Positions 34,648 to 42,726 of a stretch of 64,000 nt of DNA are shown here, in pieces. The stretch's first letter is position 1; each line of letters starts with the position of its first letter. Both the position numbers and the translations under genes were made by a program. The notes beneath the pieces are model-generated. The model worked only from the letters and a program-made list of their open reading frames with translations. It had not been told where the DNA came from and did not search any database. Origin of the DNA: Kingella_B sp963529665 (lineage in GTDB: Bacteria; Pseudomonadota; Gammaproteobacteria; Burkholderiales; Neisseriaceae); NCBI GenBank assembly GCA_963529665.1, contig CAUSAG010000001.1, positions 62,001-126,000 of the forward strand, read 5' to 3'.

Positions 34648-35026
34648 CGTTTATTTCGGATAATTTTTATATTTCAGGCAACAATCGTAACCGCAAAAAA
34701 GTAAGCCACTAAAAACCCCATTGCCAATTAATTGAAATTGCCAACCGACAAAAACGCATACCTCATTAATTATCCCCTCCTATGGTAGCCTGAACCGCCA
34801 GTTTTCAGGCTGCCTTTTTATTTAAAAATAACGTATTGACGTAAATTGAAAATAACAGTAAAGTAATTGTAAAGATGAGAATAGATGGCGATTGAATAAT
34901 TGATTTCTTTAAAACAGCAAATGATTATACTATCGGGTAACATATGTTGTGATTAATTTGAAAATTTATATTTATTTATTTATTAATAACTATACTTAAA
35001 AAGCATAATATTTAGGAAAGTGAATT
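34648..35026. other. AT-rich gap with gene remnant before RTX operon
   Basis: One near-DUS hairpin (GTAGCCTGAA and TTTCAGGCTGCC, about 34784-34815) is followed by very AT-rich DNA. A remnant at 34926-34984 resembles the 3' end of the 35027 gene. The end carries AGGAAAGTGAATT, the Shine-Dalgarno of that gene. A promoter for the small gene and RTX is probably here but no box is convincing. Confidence 0.6.
34926..34984 (+). pseudogene. 3'-end remnant of another GCLYF-family gene
   Basis: ATATGTTGTGATTAATTTG followed by AAAATTTA matches, with two mismatches, ATATGTTGTGATTGATTGG and AAAATTTA at 35392-35418 inside the next gene. The preceding GTAA and spacing also match. It is too degraded to code. 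Confidence 0.6.
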
Positions 35027-35449
35027 ATGAAATATGATGAACAGAACTATGAAGTATCAGAAGAAGATGATAAAAACTTTGATTGGGCAAGTTTTTTGCT
35101 TTTTATTTTTACACTAACATTTTTTGGTTTTATGTTTTGTATTCAATATATGCCAAGAATTATAGCTAGACAAATTGTGAAAAATCCTAAAAATATAAAA
35201 GAAGGATGTCTATATTTTGAGAGAGGAATGAATCAATCGAGAACTGGGATATTGGTTAGGATAGAAAATTATCCGACTATGGATATGTTTACTTCATATG
35301 TAAAAGGTACACCATTTGATAATAAGGGAAGGAGACTAAATTTTTTTCTTAATCAATTGAAGAATGATCCCAATTATTGCCATAGAGTAAAATATGTTGT
35401 GATTGATTGGAAAATTTACACAGAAACATTTATTTATGATGCGTTTTAA
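35027..35449 (+). CDS. Island small membrane protein 4, directly upstream of RTX gene
   Basis: The 140-aa product has an acidic N-terminus (MKYDEQNYEVSEEDDKNFDW), one membrane helix (FLLFIFTLTFFGFMFCI, about 23-41), KEGCLYF, NYCHRVKYV and a C-terminal IYDAF. The conserved Cys pair and the Shine-Dalgarno leader (GGAAAGTGAATT) match gene 1. It ends 27 bp before the RTX start and is very probably co-transcribed with it. This position suggests it is the partner of the RTX protein, for example an immunity or export-assisting protein; neither is shown by the sequence. Confidence 0.72.
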   Translation: MKYDEQNYEVSEEDDKNFDWASFLLFIFTLTFFGFMFCIQYMPRIIARQIVKNPKNIKEGCLYFERGMNQSRTGILVRIENYPTMDMFTSYVKGTPFDNKGRRLNFFLNQLKNDPNYCHRVKYVVIDWKIYTETFIYDAF

Positions 35450-35464
35450 TTTTATTTAAATATT

Positions 35465-35470
35465 AGGAGG
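35465..35470 (+). promoter_or_regulatory. Strong Shine-Dalgarno of RTX gene
   Basis: A perfect AGGAGG lies 6 bases before the ATG at 35477, in contrast to genes 2 and 3 of the island, which lack any. Confidence 0.8.
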
Positions 35471-35476
35471 CTACCA

Positions 35477-38400
35477 ATGGAAAAGAAACTGAGCGAATTT
35501 AAGGCTAAACATAGTGAATCATTAAGTGTTTTAAGTCTTGGAAATAATGCTTGGAGTTCAATTATGAATTTCCAATCAAATAATCGTAAAGAAACTATGC
35601 GATCGCTTTTGTTACTTATTACTGATGAAGCGAATATTATTGCAGAAAATCTCAAGAAAGGAAAATATAGAGCTCATACTTCTGTTGTAACAAATATCAG
35701 TTCTGCTGTAATGGTTGCAGAAAGGATATTGATTAATCTTGATAGATATTATATTTATTCAGATAAAGAACATGAATATATATTTATTGAAAACAAAAAT
35801 GAAAGTTATAATAATGGTAGATTGCCTAGATCTTTGATACAGGCTATTGTTTCAGATGTCCCTCTCTTAATTAATAATCTAATCGAAATTTCATCATCAG
35901 TATCACAATTAGCTCCTAATAAACTACAAGCCGTGAGCAAAGCTAGTAAATTAATTTCTCCATATGCGATTATTTTTAATTTTATTTCAGCATTTTTCAC
36001 AACTCTATCTAACCGCATGGAACAAATTAAATTGGTTGATGCTGATTTTGATAGTAACAATGAAATTGATGCGAAAGACTTTTCGTTTTCATCATACTTT
36101 TTTGAATCATTAGCAGATGCTGTTACTAATTGGGAATTTTTTACGGGAGTATTAATGGCAACCGTTGAAAATACCATTCCTGAAGAACTTCAAGTATGGA
36201 AAGACCCAAAACAGGTTGAATTTCTTGGCACAAACGAAAGCGAAACCATTGATCCAAACCAATTCTTTGAAGATGCTTACACCATATTTGGCAATGGTGG
36301 GGATGATAAATTGGTCGGTGGTAAACATCGCGATGCTTTGTTTGGGGGCAGCGGCAATGATACTTTAATCGGTCGCGGTGGTTCTGACGAATTAACTGGT
36401 GGCATAGGCTTTGATACGTATTACGCCCTTGAGCGAGACATTATTCATGATGAAGATGGCAAAGGTCAGATTTTCTTTTCTGATCCCGAAAGTATCGCAA
36501 CAGGCGACCCCGTTATTGGGGTGGCGCAATATGACAGAAATACGCTTATCGCCGAATTTGAACGCCTTGGCAATACTGCCACTGGCAGCAACAACCTATG
36601 GTATAGCAAAAATAAAGACCCACAAGGCAACCCATTAATGTATGCTCTGCGCCAAGGGCAGGATTTGGTGGTGTATTTGCGTGGTGGTTCAGACAACGTA
36701 ACCATTAAGGAGTTTTTCAAAACAGCTACCGATAATGGCAAAGGCGGGCTTACCGCGCTGAATATCACTTTGGATGATACTAAAAAAGAGGATAATCCTA
36801 CCCAACGCAATGTAACAGGCAATGCAAACAGCTTTAATACATTCTATTTAAATGACCCTGTTTATACTGTGTTAACAGGTGGTGATTTGGATGATTTGGT
36901 GTTTGGCTACAATGGCAGCGCACAAATGAGATTAGGCGCAGGCAATGACCGCGTGTTTGGCTCAATGAGAGCAGACACCATTTATGGTGATGCGGGCAAC
37001 GATATGATTAATGGCAGCGCATTTGTGCCAGCCAATACCACTAAATCTGAAAATGACCAGCGTTTGGATTCTGATTTTATTGTGGGCGGCGCAGGGCATG
37101 ATTTGATTAACGGCATGGCTGGTGATGATACGATTTACACAGGTGTAGAGGGGGAACATTTGCTCACAGCGGGCAAAAATGAACGAGGCGATTGGGCTAT
37201 CGGGCATTTGGGTAATGACACGATTATGGGCAGCACAGAACGTGATTTATTGGTTGGTGGTGAAGGAAGAGATTTCCTTTATGGTGGGGCAAGCGATGAT
37301 GTGCTGATTGGCGATGGCTTTTTGCGCTTTGGTAGCAAGGCATTCCGCTTATCTGGCAATATGCCGTCATTTGATGTGGATTACACTGGCAATGCAACGT
37401 TTACACCAGGTAGCGCAATTGGGACGGAATACCGTTTGTTGCCGAATGATAAGTTGGGAGACCCAACGAAAACTCAGTTGTATTCGTTTGATGCTACGCA
37501 TCGTGATAATGATAAATGGGATTTTGCCATTAATGCAGAAACGGGAGATTACACCTTAACAACTGCTGTTGCTTTGGCGAATAATGTCCATCGCGTGGCA
37601 ATTGGTGGCAACAATGATTATCTTGATGGTGGTTATGGCAATGATTTGTTAATTGGACAAACAGGCGATGATATTTTGGAAGGGGGTGCGGGCGATGATA
37701 TTTTATGGGGGGATGATAACCGCGATTTAACTGCTGATAGTGGCAATGACTATCTATTTGGCGAAGATGGTAATGACACATTGCATGGTGGTTTAGGCGA
37801 TGATTATCTAAATGGTGGCTCAGGCATCAATACGCTGGATGGTGGTAATGGCTTTGATACTTATTACATTGATGCAGAAACTTTCAACAATGCAGGAGTA
37901 GCTAATCACAATATTATTACTGATAGCGATGGCTTGGGCAAAATCACTATTGGGGCAATAGAATTAGATAAGCTAAATTGGCAGTTTGATTCAGCACTTA
38001 ACCGTTGGAAATCGCAACAGGATAAGGGTATTTTTCTTAAAGTAATAGGTAATGATTTATTTATTCTTAATGAGAAAAATGCTGTGGCGGCAACTGTTAA
38101 AAATTTCCAAAGTAAACAACTTGGTATTGTTTTAGAGGAACAAAATAAAGCACCGAAACAACAAGCTGCTTTATCGGATTGGTTGCTGCAAGAAAATACG
38201 CATTCCTTGTTTAAGCTGCCTGAATATCTATTTTTAGACGACCATACCCAAGATTTGACCTATGCTGTTGGTATGAAAGATGGGCGGTTGTTGCCAAGCT
38301 GGTTAAGTTTTGATACGCAAAATCACACGTTGGCTGCAACGCCTGATTTTGATGCTGCAGGCGAATACGATTTAACTATTACAGCCACAGATGAAGCGGG

Positions 38401-39265
38401 ATTAAGCAGCACGGCAGATTGGCATATTCATGTAGAAAACAGCAATCGCGCCCCTGAAGTTTCAGGCAGCCTTGCGCCACAATCTTTGGAAATGGGCAAA
38501 AATTGGCAGTTTAAATTACCTGTTTCTTTTACAGATGCTGACAGTGGCGAAACAGAACAACTGACTTATCATTTGGAGCGAGATGATGGGCAGCCTTTGC
38601 CTGCTTGGTTGAAATATGATTCAAAAAATCAAATGTTAAGTGGCACTCCTGATGATGAGGGTCAATTTAATATTCGTGTTGTGGCAACAGACCCGCACCA
38701 AGCAACGGCGCATCTACCTTTACAACTTAATGTCGCTAAACCTTTACCTGAAGCTGATAAAGTTCTACACGGTTCTTGGGGGCGTGATGTACTGGTTGGT
38801 GGAACAGGGAATGATCGTCTTTATGGCTCATTTGGTAGGGATACATTAGCGGGTGGTGCGGGCAATGACCGTTTAGAAGGAGGTATGGGAAATGATACTT
38901 ATCTATTCAACCTTGGTGATGGACATGACAGCATTTATGATAGCTTCGGCAAAGATACGCTGAAATTAGGCGATGGTATAGATAACAATCATTTATGGTT
39001 TTCTCGCGTAGGGCGCAATTTGGTTATTCAAGTGCTAGGACAGGATGATCAAGTAACTGTTGAGGGGTGGTATAACAAGTTTATTCCACGCCGTATTGAA
39101 ACCATACAAACCGCAGACAATTCTTACTTGAATGTGCAAGCAGTGCAGGTATTGGCTCAATCTATGGCAGCATTTACACCACAAGCAGAAAGTCCTTTAT
39201 CTGTCCCCGAGCAAATGCAACGCTATATTCAAAATAATCATCTTGATGGATTTTGGGCAAAATAA
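35477..39265 (+). CDS. Modular RTX protein, probable type I secretion substrate
   Basis: The 1262-aa protein has an AT-rich-coded N-terminal region of about 235 residues with no recognised domain, including an EF-hand-like loop (DFDSNNEIDAKD, near 190-201). Four calcium-binding RTX blocks of GGxGxDxLx type follow (about 268-310, 468-615, 712-798 and 1098-1168). Two dystroglycan/cadherin-like domains lie between (about 893-992 and 993-1090, with PSWLSFD and PAWLKYD). The C-terminus ends VLAQSMAAF...GFWAK and is probably the secretion signal. No signal peptide and no type I exporter genes are nearby. No perfect DUS occurs in the gene. It is reminiscent of Neisseria Frp proteins but lacks the FrpC self-processing motif that I could recognise. 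Role: toxin, adhesin or competition effector, undecided. Confidence 0.85.
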   Translation: MEKKLSEFKAKHSESLSVLSLGNNAWSSIMNFQSNNRKETMRSLLLLITDEANIIAENLKKGKYRAHTSVVTNISSAVMVAERILINLDRYYIYSDKEHEYIFIENKNESYNNGRLPRSLIQAIVSDVPLLINNLIEISSSVSQLAPNKLQAVSKASKLISPYAIIFNFISAFFTTLSNRMEQIKLVDADFDSNNEIDAKDFSFSSYFFESLADAVTNWEFFTGVLMATVENTIPEELQVWKDPKQVEFLGTNESETIDPNQFFEDAYTIFGNGGDDKLVGGKHRDALFGGSGNDTLIGRGGSDELTGGIGFDTYYALERDIIHDEDGKGQIFFSDPESIATGDPVIGVAQYDRNTLIAEFERLGNTATGSNNLWYSKNKDPQGNPLMYALRQGQDLVVYLRGGSDNVTIKEFFKTATDNGKGGLTALNITLDDTKKEDNPTQRNVTGNANSFNTFYLNDPVYTVLTGGDLDDLVFGYNGSAQMRLGAGNDRVFGSMRADTIYGDAGNDMINGSAFVPANTTKSENDQRLDSDFIVGGAGHDLINGMAGDDTIYTGVEGEHLLTAGKNERGDWAIGHLGNDTIMGSTERDLLVGGEGRDFLYGGASDDVLIGDGFLRFGSKAFRLSGNMPSFDVDYTGNATFTPGSAIGTEYRLLPNDKLGDPTKTQLYSFDATHRDNDKWDFAINAETGDYTLTTAVALANNVHRVAIGGNNDYLDGGYGNDLLIGQTGDDILEGGAGDDILWGDDNRDLTADSGNDYLFGEDGNDTLHGGLGDDYLNGGSGINTLDGGNGFDTYYIDAETFNNAGVANHNIITDSDGLGKITIGAIELDKLNWQFDSALNRWKSQQDKGIFLKVIGNDLFILNEKNAVAATVKNFQSKQLGIVLEEQNKAPKQQAALSDWLLQENTHSLFKLPEYLFLDDHTQDLTYAVGMKDGRLLPSWLSFDTQNHTLAATPDFDAAGEYDLTITATDEAGLSSTADWHIHVENSNRAPEVSGSLAPQSLEMGKNWQFKLPVSFTDADSGETEQLTYHLERDDGQPLPAWLKYDSKNQMLSGTPDDEGQFNIRVVATDPHQATAHLPLQLNVAKPLPEADKVLHGSWGRDVLVGGTGNDRLYGSFGRDTLAGGAGNDRLEGGMGNDTYLFNLGDGHDSIYDSFGKDTLKLGDGIDNNHLWFSRVGRNLVIQVLGQDDQVTVEGWYNKFIPRRIETIQTADNSYLNVQAVQVLAQSMAAFTPQAESPLSVPEQMQRYIQNNHLDGFWAK

Positions 39266-39284
39266 GTAACCAACCGCCCACACC

Positions 39285-39322
39285 AAAGGCAGCCTGAAAC
39301 CCCATTTTCAGGCTGCCCTTTT
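39285..39322 (+). terminator. DUS inverted pair after RTX gene
   Basis: AAAGGCAGCCTGAAAC is mirrored by TTTTCAGGCTGCCCTTTT, the first perfect DUS after the island. Confidence 0.6.
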
Positions 39323-39366
39323 GTTACAATACGCGCCATTTCTAACCCCTTTTCAGGCTGCCGCCT

Positions 39367-40905
39367 ATGCGCCCCACCCTTCTCCTGCTCCCCCTGCTTA
39401 CCGCCTGCCAAGCCCTCCCCGACCTCTCCCAGCGCGAGCCCTCCATCTACATCCCCACCGTCCACAGCCCCCAGCTAGAACACGCCCTCAACCTGCCGCC
39501 CAACAGCGACCCCAACCCCGCGCCCCCCGCGCAGGAAACCCAAACCAAACCGCAAACCGAACCCGTCTTCAACGCCCACACCCACATCATCGACCAAGCC
39601 AGCCAAGCCTACGCCCTACGCGCCAGCTTGATTGACAACGCCAACGTGTCCATCGACGCGCAATACTACATCTGGCACAACGACACCACAGGCAAGCAAC
39701 TGCTGCAAAAGCTGCATCAAGCCGCCGAGCGCGGTGTGCGCGTGCGCCTGCTGCTAGACGACAACAATACCAACGGCATGGACAGCATTCTCACCGCGCT
39801 CAACGCACATCCAAATATCCAAATCCGCCTGTTCAACCCCTTTCTGATTCGCAAATGGCGCGCGCTCGGCTATTTAACCGATTTTCCCCGCGTAAACCGC
39901 CGTATGCACAACAAAACCCTTACCGCCGACAATCGCGCCAGCATCATCGGCGGACGCAATATTGGCGATGAATACCTTACCGACAGCGCGCAAAAAACCA
40001 CTTTTGCCGATATGGATGTGCTGGTGAGCGGCAGCATCGTAACGCGCATTTCGCAAGAATTTGACCGCTATTGGCGCAGCGACTCCGCCTACCCGTTGGA
40101 AACCATCATCAAGCCCACCGCCCGCCGCATCGCCCAAGGCAACGTCCAACTCAACGCTCTCACATCCAACCCCGCCCCCGAATCCTCCCCCCAAGGCAGC
40201 CTGAAATACTACCCCAGCCAAATCCAACTGGTGAGCGACGACCCCGCCAAAGCCCTAGACCGCAAAGTGCGCGTAAACGTGTGGAACGAAATCCAAAAAG
40301 CCCTCGGCACGCCCCAGCGCGAACTCTATCTCGTCAGCCCCTATTTTGTGCCCACGCGCACAGGCGCAGACATCATGCAAACCATCACCCAATCGGGCAT
40401 CCACACCACCATCCTCACCAACTCCCTCGCCGCCACCGACGTTGCCCCCGTGCATTCAGGCTATATGCGCTACCGCAAACCCCTGCTGCGCGCAGGCGTG
40501 GAACTCTACGAACTCAAAGCCGAAAGCAACGACAAAAAACGCAAACTCAAAGACCGCGGGCTAACAGGTAATTCCAGCACCAGCCTACACGCCAAAACCT
40601 TTATCGTGGACAAACAGCGCGTATTCGTTGGCTCGTTCAACTTAGACCCCCGCAGCGCACGGCTCAACACCGAAATGGGCGTAGTCATCCAAAGCCCCGA
40701 ACTCGCCCAAACCCTGCAACAGCAGCTGCACCAGCAAGCCCAACACGAAGCCTATCATGTAACCCTTGATGCCAACGGCAAAACCCAATGGCACGACCCC
40801 GACCACCCCAAGCAGCCGCCCTACACCACCGAGCCGCAAGCTAGCTTGTTTAAACGCGCGTTGAGCAAATTGCTCTCATGGCTGCCGATTGAGCGGCTGT
40901 TGTAA
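39367..40905 (+). CDS. Phospholipase D-family lipoprotein (cardiolipin synthase-like)
   Basis: The 512-aa protein has a lipoprotein signal peptide with lipobox LLTAC at about residues 10-14. Two HKD motifs follow: MHNKTLTADNRASIIGGRN and LHAKTFIVDKQRVFVGSFN, each with the expected HxK(x)4D. The sequence resembles periplasmic PLD-type phospholipid transferases or phospholipases. A short proline-rich stretch after the lipid anchor is likely flexible. Substrate unknown. Confidence 0.88.
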   Translation: MRPTLLLLPLLTACQALPDLSQREPSIYIPTVHSPQLEHALNLPPNSDPNPAPPAQETQTKPQTEPVFNAHTHIIDQASQAYALRASLIDNANVSIDAQYYIWHNDTTGKQLLQKLHQAAERGVRVRLLLDDNNTNGMDSILTALNAHPNIQIRLFNPFLIRKWRALGYLTDFPRVNRRMHNKTLTADNRASIIGGRNIGDEYLTDSAQKTTFADMDVLVSGSIVTRISQEFDRYWRSDSAYPLETIIKPTARRIAQGNVQLNALTSNPAPESSPQGSLKYYPSQIQLVSDDPAKALDRKVRVNVWNEIQKALGTPQRELYLVSPYFVPTRTGADIMQTITQSGIHTTILTNSLAATDVAPVHSGYMRYRKPLLRAGVELYELKAESNDKKRKLKDRGLTGNSSTSLHAKTFIVDKQRVFVGSFNLDPRSARLNTEMGVVIQSPELAQTLQQQLHQQAQHEAYHVTLDANGKTQWHDPDHPKQPPYTTEPQASLFKRALSKLLSWLPIERLL

Positions 40906-41320
40906 AGCATTGATTGTTTTAGTTTCTCTACGCAGGCTACTTTAATTGTTCTCCTATCTGCGATGTGCTGAACTTATTTTCAGGCTGCCTTAGCCGTTAG
41001 CCGCAATAGGCAGCCTGAAAAACGGATGGCAAAATTCCAAACAACGTTTGCCACAAAGCACCAACCCACTTTCAGGCTGCCGCAATCGTTGCCTGCAAAT
41101 AGGCAGCTTGAAAAAACAGATTGCAAACTGCTGCTAATGTTTACAGCAAAGTGAGAATTGATTTTCAGGCTGCCTTACCCCTTAACCGCAATAGGCAGCC
41201 TGAAAGCCGCAGGCTTCAACGGAGTTAAAACGAGCGCAGCAAGTTTCAGCGGAGCTAAAAACCAATCTCATGCCCAATACTCCTCTTTTTTTCAACCCTC
41301 CCTCAACAAAAGGAACTTCC
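40906..41320. repeat. Intergenic region with DUS pairs
   Basis: Three inverted DUS pairs (about 40978-41022, 41069-41112 and 41161-41205, one with AGGCAGCTTGAA) and a repeat GAGTTAAAACGAGCGCAGC...AGCGGAGCTAAAA. No gene is supported; the rfbD start at 41321 has AAGGAAC. Confidence 0.6.
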
Positions 41321-42205
41321 ATGACCACCTACCTGATCACTGGCGCAAACGGACAAGTCGGCAGCCAACTCGTGCAGCAACTCCAAGCGCAGCCCAACAC
41401 CACCGTTATCGCCACTGACCGCAACACGCTAGACATCACCGACCGCGCCGCCGTTTTTCAGGCTGCCCAAACCCACCGCCCCGACATCATCATCAACGCT
41501 GCCGCCCACACCGCCGTTGATAAAGCCGAAAGCGAGCCCGATTTCGCCCGCGCCATCAACGTGGACGGCACACGCCATCTCGCCGAAGCCGCCCAAGACA
41601 TCGGCGTCGCGTTTTTGCATATTTCCACCGACTATGTATTTGACGGCAAAGGCGAAACCCCTTACCGCGAAAGCGATGCCACCGCGCCGCAAAGCGTGTA
41701 TGGGCAAACCAAGTTAGACGGCGAAACCGCTGCGCTTACCGCCTGCCCGCGCACCATCATCTTGCGCACCGCATGGGTGTTTGGCGAACACGGCAACAAT
41801 TTCGTGAAAACCATGCTGCGACTCGGGCGCGAGCGCGACACACTCGGCATCGTTGCCGACCAATTTGGCTCACCCACCTACGCAGGCGACATCGCCGCTG
41901 CACTCATCCAAATCGCCCAACACATCGCCGCCGAACAGCCCACCGAATACGGCGTGTACCACTTTTCAGGCAGTCCCTACACCAGCTGGTATGGCTTTGC
42001 CAGCGAAATCTTCCGCCGCGCCGCCGCGCAAAACCTGCTGCCGCGCGCGCCTGCTCTCAACGCCATCGCCACCAGCGACTACCCCACGCCCGCCAAACGC
42101 CCCGCCAACTCGCGCTTGGATTGCAGCAAAATTCAGGCTGCCTTTGGCATCGCCCCCAGCGACTGGCAAGCGGCATTAGGCAGCCTGAAAGATTATGTTG
42201 GCTGA
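41321..42205 (+). CDS. rfbD: dTDP-4-dehydrorhamnose reductase
   Basis: RfbD makes dTDP-rhamnose by reducing the 4-keto group. The 294-aa SDR protein has LITGANGQVGSQLVQQL near the start, the DYVFDGKGETPY and SVYGQTKLDGE (Tyr-x3-Lys) segments, and RTAWVFGEHGNNFVKTM. Two DUS are in frame. Its partner genes rfbB and rfbC are not nearby; rfbA is at 14476. Confidence 0.94.
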   Translation: MTTYLITGANGQVGSQLVQQLQAQPNTTVIATDRNTLDITDRAAVFQAAQTHRPDIIINAAAHTAVDKAESEPDFARAINVDGTRHLAEAAQDIGVAFLHISTDYVFDGKGETPYRESDATAPQSVYGQTKLDGETAALTACPRTIILRTAWVFGEHGNNFVKTMLRLGRERDTLGIVADQFGSPTYAGDIAAALIQIAQHIAAEQPTEYGVYHFSGSPYTSWYGFASEIFRRAAAQNLLPRAPALNAIATSDYPTPAKRPANSRLDCSKIQAAFGIAPSDWQAALGSLKDYVG

Positions 42206-42726
42206 TTTGCCGAACACGCGGTAAACAAAGTTTCAGGCTGCCTACTGGTTTACAAGGCAGCCTGAAATTTTCAATGGAGCGGCGACGGCTCGTCGCCAAT
42301 GTGTGTTAAACAAACAGCGCTCGGCTTGTAGGGTGGGCAAACTCATTGCCCACTCATTTGCTTAATGGAACAGGTGGGCAACTGAGTTGCCCACCCTACG
42401 GCTTTGGCTATTCAGGCAGCCTGAAAGCCTTGTTTGACAATGCCGAACACGCGGTAAACAAAGTTTCAGGCTGCCTACTGGTTCGCAAGGCAGCCTGAAA
42501 TTTGCAATGGAGCGGCAACGGCTCGTTGCCAATGTGTGTTAAACAAACAGCGCTCGGCTTGTAGGGTGGGCAAACTCATTGCCCACTCATTTGCTTAATA
42601 GAACAGGTGAGCAACTGAGTTGCCCACCCTACGGCTTGGGCTATTCAGGCAGCCTGAAAGTCTTGTTTGCCGATGCTGAACACGCGGTAAACAAAGTTTC
42701 AGGCTGCCTTTCGCCATTCTTTCCGC
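42206..42726. repeat. Tandem repeat with 233-bp period, two copies and part of a third
   Basis: GAACACGCGGTAAACAAAG starts at 42212, 42445 and 42678, exactly 233 bp apart. Each full unit holds a DUS pair, the palindrome GGCGACGGCTCGTCGCC (copy 2: GGCAACGGCTCGTTGCC, changed in both arms) and an inverted repeat GTAGGGTGGGCAA...TTGCCCACCCTAC at 42328-42399 and 42561-42632. No coding sequence is supported. Confidence 0.9.

Noticed and set aside
32835..39265. Prophage or insertion sequence in the AT-rich island
   Set aside because: No integrase, transposase, phage gene, tRNA or target-site duplication is visible; only bioC 3'-end copies mark the joins.
39321..39635. 104-codon frame at start of the PLD lipoprotein gene
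   Set aside because: Proline-rich shadow; the other frame has the lipobox and HKD motifs.
42206..42726. CRISPR array
   Set aside because: There are only two and a part copies of 233 bp with internal palindromes, not short repeats with unique spacers, and no cas genes.
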